Assembly (NCBI RefSeq): GCF_003143855.1 | Contig: NZ_QFRK01000001.1 | Location: 563,978-627,977, forward strand | Origin: Streptomyces sp. NWU339 | GTDB taxonomy: Bacteria > Actinomycetota > Actinomycetes > Streptomycetales > Streptomycetaceae | Reading direction: 5' to 3' | Length of the DNA stretch: 64,000 nucleotides | Shown: in pieces, positions 54,948-64,000 of the stretch | Layout: each line of letters starts with the position of its first letter | Numbering within the stretch: the first letter of the stretch is position 1 | Notes under the pieces: generated by a model | Databases searched by the model: none | The model's input: only the letters and a program-made list of their open reading frames with translations | What the model was told of the DNA's origin: nothing | Position numbers and translations under genes: made by a program

Positions 54948-56414
54948 GTGACCGAGATCGTTGCCGGTGGGGTCGGCACGGAGGAGGTGCCGGCGCAGGC
55001 GGGACCGGGCGGCCGGGCGACCGGTGAGGTGCGGCGGCTGCCGCGCGTACGGGGCTTCGCCGCATGGCCGCCCGAGGGCTCGGCCAAGGAGGACGGCAAG
55101 GCCCTGCGCAGGCTGGTCCCCCGCAACGCCCACGCCGGTCTCGACCTGGACCCCTCCCGCCCCGACGCGGTGAGCGCGGTCGAGGAGTCCAGCCGCGGCC
55201 GGCTGTCCGAGTTGACGCCGATACGGGTGGGCAGGATGGCGGCGACACCGTTCGCCTTCCTGCGCGGCGCGGCGGGCCTCATGGGCCACGACCTGGCCCG
55301 CACCCCCATGACGCGGATCCGCGCGCAGATATGCGGCGACGCGCACGCGGCCAACTTCGGCCTCTACGGCGACGCGCGCGGCGGACTGGTCATCGACCTG
55401 AACGACTTCGACGAGACGGTGTGGGGCCCCTGGGAGTGGGACGTCAAGCGGCTCGCCACCTCGCTGGTGCTCGCGGGACGGGAGGTCGGCGCGGACGAGG
55501 ACACCTGCCGCAGGGCCGCTCGTGACGTGGTGGGCGCCTACCGTCGCACGATGCGGCTGCTGGCCAAGCTGCCGGTGCTGGACGCCTGGAACGCCATCGC
55601 CGACGAGGAGCTGGTCTCCCACACCGACGCGCACGATCTGCTGGGCACCTTGGAGCGGGTCTACGCGAAGGCCCGCGCCAACACCAGCGGTCGTTTCGCG
55701 GCCAAGTCCACCGAGGTAACGGCGGACGGCGGACGCCGTTTCGTCGACGCCCCGCCGGTACTGCGGCGCGTCGACGACGCCGAGGCCGCCGCGGTGGCCT
55801 CCTCCCTGGAGGAGTACGTCGGCACCCTCCAGCCGGACCGGCTTCCGCTGCTGGCCCGGCACGCGGTGCAGGACGTGGCGTTCCGCGTCGTCGGCACGGG
55901 CAGCGTGGGCACCCGCTCGTACGTGGTGCTGCTCCTGGACCACCGGGGCGAGCCCCTGGTCCTCCAGGTGAAGGAGGCCCGTGCCTCGGCGCTGGTACCG
56001 CATCTGCTGACGGCCGGCTTCGACGTCCCCGACGCCGACCACGAGGGCCGGCGCGTGGTCCTGGGTCAGAAGAGGATGCAGGTGGTCAGCGACAACCTGC
56101 TGGGCTGGACGACCGTCGAGGGGCGGCCCTTCCAGGTCCGGCAGTTCCGCAACCGCAAGGGCAGCGTCGACCCGACGGCCCTGGCCGCCGACCAGGTCGA
56201 CGACTACGCCCGCATGACCGGAGCCCTCCTGGCCCGCGCCCACTCCCACAGCGCCGATCCCCGCCTGATCGCCGGCTACTGCGGCAAGAACGACGAGCTC
56301 GACGAGGCGATGGCCGACTTCGCGCTCCGCTACGCCGACCGCACGGAGGCCGACCACGCGGACCTGGTGGCGGCGGTGCGGTCGGGCCGGATCGCGGCGG
56401 AGACGGGGGTCTGA
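54948..56414 (+). CDS. DUF2252 family protein (kinase-like fold)
   Basis: 488 aa from GTG 54948 (GGGGGAGG upstream; frame open to 54735 without support). DUF2252 blocks: FLRGAAGLMGHDLARTP, CGDAHAANFGLYGDARGGLVIDLNDFDETVWGPWEWDVKRLATSLVLA, and RQFRNRKGSVD. GDAHAANFG and DLNDFDE resemble the catalytic and metal loops of aminoglycoside phosphotransferase-like kinases. Substrate unknown. No clear operon partners. Confidence 0.9.
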   Translation: MTEIVAGGVGTEEVPAQAGPGGRATGEVRRLPRVRGFAAWPPEGSAKEDGKALRRLVPRNAHAGLDLDPSRPDAVSAVEESSRGRLSELTPIRVGRMAATPFAFLRGAAGLMGHDLARTPMTRIRAQICGDAHAANFGLYGDARGGLVIDLNDFDETVWGPWEWDVKRLATSLVLAGREVGADEDTCRRAARDVVGAYRRTMRLLAKLPVLDAWNAIADEELVSHTDAHDLLGTLERVYAKARANTSGRFAAKSTEVTADGGRRFVDAPPVLRRVDDAEAAAVASSLEEYVGTLQPDRLPLLARHAVQDVAFRVVGTGSVGTRSYVVLLLDHRGEPLVLQVKEARASALVPHLLTAGFDVPDADHEGRRVVLGQKRMQVVSDNLLGWTTVEGRPFQVRQFRNRKGSVDPTALAADQVDDYARMTGALLARAHSHSADPRLIAGYCGKNDELDEAMADFALRYADRTEADHADLVAAVRSGRIAAETGV

Positions 56415-56509
56415 GCAGCGGGCCGGAAGGGGCAGGGCCGGATGGCCGGATGGACGGATGCCTGCGTTCCGTTTCCGGCGCATCCTCGGTGGGCCGACAG
56501 GTGGTCCGG

Positions 56510-56557
56510 CAGGTGGGCCGGCCTGTGGTTCGGCAGGTGGGCCGGCCTGTGGTTCGG
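56510..56557 (+). repeat. 24-bp tandem repeat, two copies
   Basis: CAGGTGGGCCGGCCTGTGGTTCGG at 56510-56533 repeats at 56534-56557 (shown here as one 24-bp unit of mixed CAGGTGGGCC and GGCCTGTGGTTCGG). It lies before the J-domain gene. Confidence 0.75.
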
Positions 56558-56605
56558 CGGGCCGGGTGGGCTCCGGGGGTGGCGGTGGTGGCCTACGCTG
56601 TGCGG

Positions 56606-57454
56606 GTGACGACCTCGGAGGGTGAGCAGGGTGGTGGCGGCGCCGGTGCGGAGCAGCAGGTGACGGCCGAAGGCGGTGCGCAGCGGCCCGAGGCGCGACT
56701 GGAGCAGGCCGTGCGGGCCGCCGAGCAGGCGCTGATCGAGTTCGAGATCGCGGTGGACACCTTCCGCATCGAGGTCGAGAACTTCTCCCGGCTGCACGAG
56801 CAGCGGCTCGGCCCCATGTACCTGCGCCTCGAGGAACTGGATGCCCGGATCCTGGAGGCCAAGGCCGACCGCACCGGTGATCCCGAGGACCGACGGCTGG
56901 CCGAGGACGCGCGCTCCCGGTTGCTGCCGATCCCCGGTGTGGAGCAGCTGCTGAACGGCTGGATGGACGGCGACGGTCTCTTCCCGGAGGCCGCGGCCAT
57001 GCTCACGGACCAGCCGGTCCGGACCCCGGAGCGGGTGCGGCCCAGCGAGGGGGCCCGCAAGCTCTACCGCGACCTCGCCCGCAAGGCGCACCCGGACCTG
57101 GCGCAGGAGGAGTCGGAACGCCGCCGCCGCGAGGAGTTCATCACCCGCGTCAACGCCGCCTACGCCCGCGGCAGCGAGGCGGAGCTGCGTGAGCTCACCG
57201 AGGAATGGGCCGCGGGCCCGAAGCCGAAGGAGCAGGCCCCGAGTGCCGTCGACGAGCTCTACGCCCGGCTCGAGTGGCTCGCCCAGCGCAAGGAACTGCT
57301 CACGCTGGTCGCGAAGGAACTCGAGGAGGGTGCCATCGGCTCGATGCTCCGGCTGGCCCCGGACGACCCGGACCGTCTCCTGGAGGAGATAGCCGAGCAG
57401 CTGCGCGCCCAGGTGAGCGAACGCGAGGCGGAGCTGGCGGCCCTGCAGGGCTGA
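56606..57454 (+). CDS. J-domain (DnaJ-like) protein
   Basis: 282 aa from GTG 56606; the frame upstream runs through the tandem repeat and is unlikely to be coding. Residues ~25-110 are a coiled coil (EQAVRAAEQALIEFEIAVDTFRIEVENFSRLHEQRLGPMYLRLEELDARI). A J-domain with HPD is in ARKLYRDLARKAHPDLAQEESERRRREEFITRVNAAYARG (~150-190). A second coil ends the protein (LAQRKELLTLVAKELEEGA...). It probably recruits an Hsp70 to a specific client. No adjacent dnaK. Confidence 0.85.
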   Translation: MTTSEGEQGGGGAGAEQQVTAEGGAQRPEARLEQAVRAAEQALIEFEIAVDTFRIEVENFSRLHEQRLGPMYLRLEELDARILEAKADRTGDPEDRRLAEDARSRLLPIPGVEQLLNGWMDGDGLFPEAAAMLTDQPVRTPERVRPSEGARKLYRDLARKAHPDLAQEESERRRREEFITRVNAAYARGSEAELRELTEEWAAGPKPKEQAPSAVDELYARLEWLAQRKELLTLVAKELEEGAIGSMLRLAPDDPDRLLEEIAEQLRAQVSEREAELAALQG

Positions 57455-57530
57455 GCCGCGGAGCGGCCGGAATCTCGGCCGCCCCGCGGGTGTGAGATCC
57501 GGCTCGGTTGCTTCCGGTAGCGTCGGGGGC

Positions 57531-57878
57531 ATGAGTTTTGCGACTGGGGTGCCCACGGTCGGGGTCACGGACCTCGAGGACGGCGATTTCCTGTTGGACG
57601 TCCGAGAGGACGACGAGTGGAAGTCCGGTCATGCCGAAGGGGCGCTGCACATCCCGATCAGCGAGTTCGTCGCCCGTTACGGCGAGCTGACCGAGGCGGC
57701 CCCGCAGGACGGTCGGGTGCATGTGATCTGCCGTTCCGGCGGGCGCTCCGCCCAGGTCACCATGTACCTGGTCCAGCAGGGCGTCGACGCCGTGAACGTG
57801 GCGGGCGGGATGCAGATGTGGGAGTCGGCGGGGCGCTCCGTGGTCACGGATGACGGGCAGCCCGGACACGTGCTGTAG
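57531..57878 (+). CDS. Rhodanese-like sulfurtransferase
   Basis: 115-aa single-domain rhodanese from ATG 57531. FLLDVREDDEWKSGHAEGALHIPISEF is the family start, and the catalytic Cys is in VHVICRSGGRSAQVTMYL, with AVNVAGGMQMWESAGR at the end. It moves sulfane sulfur between thiols. The loop CRSGGRS is a six-residue type typical of small rhodaneses. Frame upstream to 57492 is not needed. Confidence 0.94.
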   Translation: MSFATGVPTVGVTDLEDGDFLLDVREDDEWKSGHAEGALHIPISEFVARYGELTEAAPQDGRVHVICRSGGRSAQVTMYLVQQGVDAVNVAGGMQMWESAGRSVVTDDGQPGHVL

Positions 57879-57918
57879 TCCGGATGCCGGAACAGGCTCT
57901 GGAAGCGGGGAACGGGCG

Positions 57919-58989
57919 TCAGCGGTCGAAGTCCAGCTCCACTCTCTCCGTCACCGGATGCGACTGGCAGGCCAGTACGTAGCCCGCCTCGGTCTCCTCC
58001 GACTCCAGCGCGAAGTTGCGGTTCATCCGCACCTCGCCCGAGACGAGAAAGGCACGGCAGGTTCCGCACACCCCGCCCTTGCAGGCGTAGGGGGCGTCGG
58101 GGCGGTTGCGCAGCACCGTTTCCAGCAGGGATTCGCCGTCCTGGACGGGCCAGGTGCCGCCGCGCCCGTCGAGCAGGGCGGTGACCGTGCTGTGGGCGGG
58201 GGCGGGGGCGGGGGCGGGTGCCGTGGGGACGACCGGTGTGCCGGTGTCCACGTGGAAGATCTCTTCGTGGATGCGGGAGCGGGCCACGCCCAGGCCGCGC
58301 AGAGCCCGCTCTGCCCCCTCCACCAGTCCGTACGGGCCGCACAGGAACCAGCCGTCCACCTGCTCCACGGGCAGCAGCGCCGGCAGCAGTCCGGTGAGCC
58401 GCTCCTGGTCGAGCCGCCCGGACGGCAGCCCCGCCTGCTGCTCCTCCCGTGACAGCACCGTCACCAGCTGGAGCCGCTCGGTGTAGCGGTCCTTCAGGTC
58501 GGCCACCTCTTCCAGGAACATCGTCGATGCGGCCGTGCGGTCACTGCGGATCAGGCAGAACCGGGCATCGGGCTCGCGTCTCAGCAGGGTCGAGACGATG
58601 GACAGCACCGGTGTGATGCCGCTTCCGCCGACGATCGCCGCGTACCGGCCGGGCGCGGGCCGGAGGGTGAACCGGCCCGCCGGGGTCATCACCTCCAGCT
58701 CGTCCCCGACGCCGATCTCCTTCAGGGCGTACGTCGAGAAGGCCCCGCCGTCGACCAGCCGCACCCCCACCCGCAGCGTGCCGGGCCCCTGGCCGTCGGG
58801 CGCCGGGGAGCAGATGGAGTAGGTGCGCCGGATGTCCTCGCCCTCGGCCCTGCGCCGCAGGGTGAGGTGCTGGCCCGGGGCGTGGCGGTACTGCTCGCGC
58901 AGTTCCGGGGGGACGGTGAGGGAGAGGGCGACGGAGTCGTCGGTGAGCCGCTCGACTGCGGCCACCCGGAGCCGGTGGAAGCGCGCCAT
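57919..58989 (-). CDS. paaE: Phenylacetyl-CoA epoxidase reductase PaaE
   Basis: 356-aa electron-transfer subunit. FAD-binding domain (HAPGQHLTLRR, RRTYSICSPAPD), NAD(P)-binding domain (AAIVGGSGITPVLSIVSTLL, GWFLCGPYGLVEGAERAL) and a C-terminal plant-type 2Fe-2S ferredoxin with PYACKGGVCGTCRAF and a later Cys in YVLACQSHPV. Passes electrons from NADPH to PaaA. ATG 58989 overlaps the paaD stop by one base; the Pro/Ala repeat PAPAPAPAH links the domains. Confidence 0.95.
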   Translation of the reverse strand: MARFHRLRVAAVERLTDDSVALSLTVPPELREQYRHAPGQHLTLRRRAEGEDIRRTYSICSPAPDGQGPGTLRVGVRLVDGGAFSTYALKEIGVGDELEVMTPAGRFTLRPAPGRYAAIVGGSGITPVLSIVSTLLRREPDARFCLIRSDRTAASTMFLEEVADLKDRYTERLQLVTVLSREEQQAGLPSGRLDQERLTGLLPALLPVEQVDGWFLCGPYGLVEGAERALRGLGVARSRIHEEIFHVDTGTPVVPTAPAPAPAPAHSTVTALLDGRGGTWPVQDGESLLETVLRNRPDAPYACKGGVCGTCRAFLVSGEVRMNRNFALESEETEAGYVLACQSHPVTERVELDFDR

Positions 58990-59561
58990 CACAACTCCTT
59001 GAAGTGGTCGAACGGTTCGAGGCAGGCCAGGCACCGGCGCAGCGCCTTGCACGCCGTGGACGAGAAACGGCTGAGCAGTTCGGTGTCGGCGGAGCCGCAG
59101 TGCGGGCAACGCACCGGCTCCGGAACGGCGGATGTCTCGCCTGCCGACGGGCCGCCGGTCAGCGGGTCGCGGGTGCGGGTCGGCCCGAGGTCCACCGGGA
59201 CCGCGCCGGACGGCGGCCGTACACGAGGCGGGGCGATGCCGAACTCCCGCAGCTTGCGCCGCCCCTCCTCGGTGATGTCGTCGGTCGACCAGGCGGGCGC
59301 GAGCACCCTGCGGACGGTGACCTCACGCACGCCGTGTCCGCGCAGGACCCGCTCTATGTCCGCGGACATCGCCTCGACGGCCGGGCAGCCCGTGTACGTG
59401 GGGGTCAGCTCGACCTCGACGGCGTCCGTTCCGCGCGCGTGCACCGCGCGCACCACGCCCAGCTCGCGCAGGGTCAGCACGGGCAGTTCGGGGTCGGGCA
59501 CCGAACCGGCCAGTTCCAGGAGTTCGGCCTCCAGCGGGGTGGTGGGCGCCGTGGTCACCAT
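58989..59561 (-). CDS. paaD: Phenylacetyl-CoA epoxidase assembly protein PaaD
   Basis: 190 aa, MVTTAPTTPLEAELLELAGSVPDPELPVLTLRELGVVR. The DUF59/MIP18 domain has TPTYTGCPAVEAMSADIERVL, and a C-terminal zinc ribbon has VRCPHCGSADTELLSRFSSTACKALRRCLACLEPFDHFKEL. It assists Fe-S or di-iron assembly for PaaE/PaaA. The start is ATG 59561 or GTG 59558; both overlap the paaC stop. Confidence 0.94.
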   Translation of the reverse strand: MVTTAPTTPLEAELLELAGSVPDPELPVLTLRELGVVRAVHARGTDAVEVELTPTYTGCPAVEAMSADIERVLRGHGVREVTVRRVLAPAWSTDDITEEGRRKLREFGIAPPRVRPPSGAVPVDLGPTRTRDPLTGGPSAGETSAVPEPVRCPHCGSADTELLSRFSSTACKALRRCLACLEPFDHFKEL

Positions 59562-60313
59562 GTCGCCCCCGGGTGGCTGCGGTGCAGGTGCTGCATCTCG
59601 GCGAGCATCCGGCCGAAGGACTCGGTGTGCAGTCCCTGGCGGCCGGCCCCGGCCGTCCAGGCCCCGGTGCGCGGTCCCCCGGGCACGGTGAGGGTGGCCC
59701 GGCGCAGTACCTGGGTGATCCGCTCCAGCCAGGCCGTCTCCAGGGCCGGCCAGTCGATGTCGAGGCCCTCGACCGGCTGGAACATCTCGCCGGTGTACCG
59801 CCACAGGGCGTCCACGGCCCGCTGGGTCCGGGCCCGGCTGGCGTCCGTGCCGTCGCCGAGCCGCAGGGTCCACTGCTCGGCGTGGTCGCGGTGGTAGGAG
59901 ACCTCCTTGACGGCCTTGCCGGCCAGCGGCGCGAACGGTCCGTCCCCCGCGGCGAGCTCGGTGTGCAGGAGGTGCTGGTAGGTGGAGAAGTACAGCTGGC
60001 GGACGATGGTGTGGGCGAAGTCGCCGTTCGGCTGTTCCACCAGCTGGAGGTTGCGGAAGGCGCGTTCCTCGCGGAGGAACGCCAGCTCGTCCTCGTCGCC
60101 GGCCGTCGACAGCAGCACCCGGGCCTGGCCCAGCAGGTCCAGCGCGATGTTGGCGAGGGCGACCTCCTCCTCCAGCACCGGGGCGTTGCCCGCCCACTCG
60201 CCCAGGCGGTGGGAGAGCACCAGGGCGTCGTCGCCGAGGGCGAGTGCGGCCGTCGTGCGGGCGGTGTCGTCCCCGGAGGCTGCCTGTGCGGGGGCGCTGG
60301 GTGGCGTCGTCAC
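59555..60313 (-). CDS. paaC: Phenylacetyl-CoA epoxidase subunit PaaC
   Basis: 252-aa ferritin-like structural subunit of the epoxidase. It has LGDDALVLSHRLGEWAGNAPVLEEEVALANIALDLLGQARVLL and ELAFLREERAFRNLQLVEQPNGDFAHTIVRQ, and KEVSYHRDHAEQWTLRLGDG, all PaaC signatures. It forms the PaaAC core but lacks the di-iron centre. GTG 60313 overlaps paaB (GTGA). Confidence 0.95.
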   Translation of the reverse strand: MTTPPSAPAQAASGDDTARTTAALALGDDALVLSHRLGEWAGNAPVLEEEVALANIALDLLGQARVLLSTAGDEDELAFLREERAFRNLQLVEQPNGDFAHTIVRQLYFSTYQHLLHTELAAGDGPFAPLAGKAVKEVSYHRDHAEQWTLRLGDGTDASRARTQRAVDALWRYTGEMFQPVEGLDIDWPALETAWLERITQVLRRATLTVPGGPRTGAWTAGAGRQGLHTESFGRMLAEMQHLHRSHPGATW

Positions 60314-60593
60314 AGGTGCCGCACTCCCTCGGGGATCTCGTAGAACGTCGGGTGCCGGTAGGGCTTGTCGGCGGCGGGTTCGAAGAACGAGTCCTTCTCG
60401 TCCGGCGAGGACGCGGTGACCGCGGAGGACGGTACGACCCAGATCGAGACGCCCTCACCGCGGCGGGTGTACAGATCGCGGGCATTGCGCAGGGCGAGCT
60501 CCGCGTCCGGGGCGTGCAGGCTGCCGGCGTGGGTGTGGGAGAGCCCCCTGCGGGAGCGCACGAAGACCTCCCACAGGGGCCAGTCGGTGTCGG

Positions 60594-60597
<4 letters not shown>
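60310..60597 (-). CDS. paaB: Phenylacetyl-CoA epoxidase subunit PaaB
   Basis: 95 aa from ATG 60597: [58 protein letters not shown], ending [13 protein letters not shown]. This is the complete PaaB family pattern. It bridges the PaaAC heterodimers. Start and stop overlap neighbours by 4 nt each. Confidence 0.95.
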
Positions 60598-61631
<1,034 letters not shown>

Positions 61632-61647
61632 GAGGTCCCCCTCGACC

Positions 61648-61711
61648 TTGGTTCTTCCCGACCTTGGTTCTTCTCGCTCTGGGTTCTTCTCGCTCTGGGT
61701 TCTTCCCGGAA
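61648..61711. repeat. Four tandem 16-bp repeats in the paa leader
   Basis: Units at 61648-61663, 61664-61679, 61680-61695 and 61696-61711, each of the form TKGGTTCTTCYCG plus three bases. On the paa coding strand they read GAAGAACC four times at 16-nt steps, just before the paaA ribosome site. Confidence 0.8.
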
Positions 61712-61721
61712 CACGCTCCCG

Positions 61722-61735
61722 ACCGATCGTTCGGT
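61722..61735. promoter_or_regulatory. PaaR-like operator upstream of paaA
   Basis: Palindrome ACCGATCGTTCGGT with arms ACCGA/TCGGT. It resembles TetR-type PaaR operators of actinobacterial paa genes, where phenylacetyl-CoA is the inducer. No paaR gene is in this window. Confidence 0.6.
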
Positions 61736-61923
61736 TCGTGCGATTCCATGGTGAGACGGCCGCCGCAAGGTGTCAACAGCTGTGGATGACCTCCGGCGCT
61801 GTGCCTCGGCGGCCGGTGCTGAGTACCGTTCCCGTGCGACACGGTGAAGCCGCGAAGCGGTATGCGGGCGGTACGACGGCGCCGCGGCCGGGACACGGAC
61901 CGGGAATGTGGGAACGGGGCGGG

Positions 61924-62676
61924 ATGAACGCGCACGACGAGGGCTCGCACGCCCGGCAGGGGCGGACCGGGCCGGAAGGGCCGGACGGACTGGAGGAACC
62001 GAGCGGCCCCGCCCCGCCGCCCGAGCCCGCCACTGGCGTGGCCGCCCTCTCCCCGCTCCATCGGATCGCCGCCGCGGTGGCCCTCGGGGGCGTCGCGATC
62101 GTGGTCTGCGTGCACCTCGGCATGACGTTCCTGCACGTCGCGCCCGCGAACACGGTCTCCAAGGAGCACGGCACGGCGATCGAGGACTGGATCTACCCGG
62201 AGTTCGAGCAGAACTGGAAGCTGTTCGCGCCCAACCCGCTGCAGCAGAACATCTCCGTCCAGGTCCGTGCCGAGATCCTGACGGCGGACGGGGGAGTGCG
62301 GACCACCGGCTGGTACGACCTGTCCGCCCAGGACGGCCGGGCCATCGACGGCAACCTCCTGCCCAGCCACACCCAGCAGAACGAGCTGCGCCGGGCCTGG
62401 GACTTCTTCGTCGCCACGCATGACGACGACGATCGTCCGGTGGGCATGCGGGGCGCGCTGGCCGAGTCGTATCTGCGCCGGATCATGGTGATGCGGCTCG
62501 AACGGTCGGACGCGGCCGGGCCGGGTGACGTCGTCGACCGGATCCAGGTTCGCTCCCGCACCGTCGACGTGCCGTCGCCCCGGTGGAGCGAGGAGCAGGT
62601 CTCGACGAAGCCGGTTCACCGCACCCTGCCCTGGTGGCCGGTGCCGGAGGACGAGGCCCGGGGAGGCATCGGGTGA
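61924..62676 (+). CDS. DUF5819 family membrane protein
   Basis: 250 aa from ATG 61924. A Gly/Pro/Glu-rich cytoplasmic N-terminus of ~40 residues is followed by one TM helix (IAAAVALGGVAIVVCVHLGMTFLHV) and an extracytoplasmic domain with HGTAIEDWIYPEFEQNWKLFAPNPLQQNISVQVRAEI. That block is the DUF5819 signature. It overlaps and is coupled to the HTTM gene. DUF5819-HTTM pairs are common in actinobacteria; their function is not known. Confidence 0.88.
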   Translation: MNAHDEGSHARQGRTGPEGPDGLEEPSGPAPPPEPATGVAALSPLHRIAAAVALGGVAIVVCVHLGMTFLHVAPANTVSKEHGTAIEDWIYPEFEQNWKLFAPNPLQQNISVQVRAEILTADGGVRTTGWYDLSAQDGRAIDGNLLPSHTQQNELRRAWDFFVATHDDDDRPVGMRGALAESYLRRIMVMRLERSDAAGPGDVVDRIQVRSRTVDVPSPRWSEEQVSTKPVHRTLPWWPVPEDEARGGIG

Positions 62677-63938
62677 ACCGCTTCTCCCGCGTGGTCTCCG
62701 GCGCCGTCGAACGGGTCACCGACGCCGCTCTCGGCCCGCACCAGACCGCCGTGATCCGGATCGGCTTCAGCGCGACCTGGCTGCTGTTCCTGCTCCGGGA
62801 GTTCCCCCACCGCCAGGAGCTGTACGGTCCCGACGGCCCGTGGGACTGGGATCTCGCCGATCAGCTGGTCGGGTCCAACGGTGCCTTCACCGCGCTGCTG
62901 TGGTCGGACGGCCAGGGCTGGTTCGAGGCCGGCTACGCGCTCACGGTGGTGTGGAGCGCGCTGCTGCTGCTGGGCTGGCGCACCCGCACCATGTCGGTGC
63001 TGTTCATGGTGGGCGTGCTGTCGCTGCAGAACCGCAGTGTCTTCATGGGCGACGGCGGCGACAACGTCCTGCACCTGATGTCGATCTACCTCGTGTTCAC
63101 CCGCTGCGGCCAGGTGTGGTCGCTGGACGCGCGGCGCGCCCGGCGGGAGGAGCGGGCACGCGCGTGTGGGGAGCGGCCGCGGGACCGGGTGGGCCCCGTG
63201 CTGTGGGGTGTGCTGGGCTTCCTGCTGCTCGTGGCGACCCTGGCCGGCCGGTTGGACGGCGACTGGTTCATACCGGCGCTGCTGTGGGCCGTCTGGGGGG
63301 TGCAGGCGCTGTGGTGGCTGGTGGGGCGTCGCGCGAGGACCCCGCAGCCGCGCATCCTGCTGGACGTCGTCGCCAACGTCGTGCACAACGGGGCCCTGCT
63401 GGTGATCATGGCCGAGGCCTGTCTGATCTACGCCACGGCCGGCTGGTACAAGGTCCAGGGCTCCCGCTGGCAGGACGGCACCGCGGTCCACTACCCGCTC
63501 CACCTGGAGTACTTCTCCCCCTGGCCGGCCCTCGGCGACCTGCTGACCGCCAGCGGCACCCTGGTGATGCTGGTGACGTACGGGACGGTCGCCGTGCAGG
63601 TCGCCTTCCCGTTCACCCTGTTCAACCGGCGGGTCAAGAACGTGTTCCTGGTACTCATGATCACTGAGCACGCCGTGATCGCCGTCGTCCTGGGACTGCC
63701 CTTCTTCTCCCTGGCGATGATCGCGGCCGACGCCGTCTTCCTGCCGACGACGTTCCTGCGCCGCCTGGGCGACGGCTCCGCCCGCACGTACGAGTGGGTG
63801 CGGGCCCGCGGACGGCGGCCCCGCACGCGCGCGGGCGGTCCATCGCTCCCGGGGCCCCGGTCCGCCGGCCCGGGAACGCGGGTGGGAGGTCGGCCGGCCG
63901 CCCCCGCGCCGGGGAAAGCACCCGGCCCCCGCACGTAG
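62673..63938 (+). CDS. HTTM domain (vitamin K-dependent carboxylase-like) membrane protein
   Basis: 421 aa from GTG 62673, overlapping the DUF5819 stop (GTGA). About eight or nine TM helices are visible, with ALGPHQTAVIRIGFSATWLLFLLREFPHRQELYGPDGPWDW, QNRSVFMGDGGDNVLHLMSIYLVFTRCG and CLIYATAGWYKVQGSRWQDGTAVHYPLHLEYFSPWP, which are HTTM-family blocks. The carboxylase residues of animal enzymes are not conserved in this bacterial group, so the activity is unknown. A disordered Arg/Pro/Gly tail follows residue ~375. Confidence 0.92.
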   Translation: MNRFSRVVSGAVERVTDAALGPHQTAVIRIGFSATWLLFLLREFPHRQELYGPDGPWDWDLADQLVGSNGAFTALLWSDGQGWFEAGYALTVVWSALLLLGWRTRTMSVLFMVGVLSLQNRSVFMGDGGDNVLHLMSIYLVFTRCGQVWSLDARRARREERARACGERPRDRVGPVLWGVLGFLLLVATLAGRLDGDWFIPALLWAVWGVQALWWLVGRRARTPQPRILLDVVANVVHNGALLVIMAEACLIYATAGWYKVQGSRWQDGTAVHYPLHLEYFSPWPALGDLLTASGTLVMLVTYGTVAVQVAFPFTLFNRRVKNVFLVLMITEHAVIAVVLGLPFFSLAMIAADAVFLPTTFLRRLGDGSARTYEWVRARGRRPRTRAGGPSLPGPRSAGPGTRVGGRPAAPAPGKAPGPRT

Positions 63939-63948
63939 GCTGCACGTC

Positions 63949-64000
63949 ATGGCCGCCCCCGACCCCGCCTCCGCACCCGACCCCACCCCCGTGCCCGGAC
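63949..64000 (+). CDS. Start of an unidentified gene, truncated by the window
   Basis: ATG 63949 opens a frame encoding MAAPDPASAPDPTPVPG up to the window end, 11 nt after the HTTM stop. The Pro/Asp/Ala-rich N-terminus gives no clue to function. A ribosome site is not obvious, so the start is uncertain. Confidence 0.45.
   Translation, partial: MAAPDPASAPDPTPVPG

Overview
This is a Streptomyces (or very close actinomycete) chromosome segment spanning the origin of replication. The evidence is very high GC with GTG/TTG starts, the order parB-parA-rsmG-khpB-yidC-yidD-rnpA-rpmH (minus) / dnaA-oriC-dnaN-gnd-recF-DUF721-gyrB-gyrA (plus), a ~0.9 kb dnaA-dnaN spacer full of DnaA boxes, parS sites GTTTCACGTGAAAC, a crgA gene and the fhaA-fhaB-pstP-SEDS-pbpA-pknB cluster. 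All functions below are read from sequence and family knowledge; no searches were run.

Layout. 1-5285: leftward partition, RNA-modification, membrane-insertion and RNase P/L34 genes. 5286-18514: replication core with oriC and gyrase genes, ending in a DUF3566 membrane protein. 18636-18712: tRNA-Ile(GAT). 18667-28354: a ~9.7 kb actinomycete integrative and conjugative element (AICE) bounded by a 44-bp direct repeat of the tRNA 3' half (43/44 identical). It carries int, xis and rolling-circle rep in an overlapping operon, small Spd-like membrane and zinc-ribbon proteins, an FtsK-like Tra translocase, a GntR regulator with a repeated operator, a YdcF-like protein, a highly structured non-coding block and a membrane protein of unknown role. 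28355-33436: secreted and membrane proteins, a Ser/Thr kinase and an HTH regulator. 33619-41126: tRNA-Ala, an intergenic parS, DUF5324, a cyclophilin, a rhomboid protease, a second DnaA-box cluster, crgA, DUF881, a PabA/TrpG-like amidotransferase and two class E sortases. 41217-42257: an Mrr-like nuclease. 42446-50637: the cell-wall/division kinase cluster on the minus strand. 51315-51398: tRNA-Leu(CAG). 51768-54651: a compact gamma-butyrolactone-type signalling module (SDR, AfsA-like synthase, ArpA-like receptor) with a near-consensus ARE operator in the divergent promoter. 54948-57878: DUF2252, J-domain and rhodanese proteins. 57919-61631: the paaABCDE phenylacetyl-CoA epoxidase operon. 61924-63938: a DUF5819/HTTM membrane pair, then the first codons of another gene.

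The most notable items are the gamma-butyrolactone module about 45 kb from oriC with two perfect DnaA boxes just behind its receptor gene, the AICE whose insertion appears to have given the host tRNA-Ile an encoded CCA end, the large nested inverted repeats inside that element, and a six-box DnaA cluster between the rhomboid and crgA genes that may act as a DnaA titration site.
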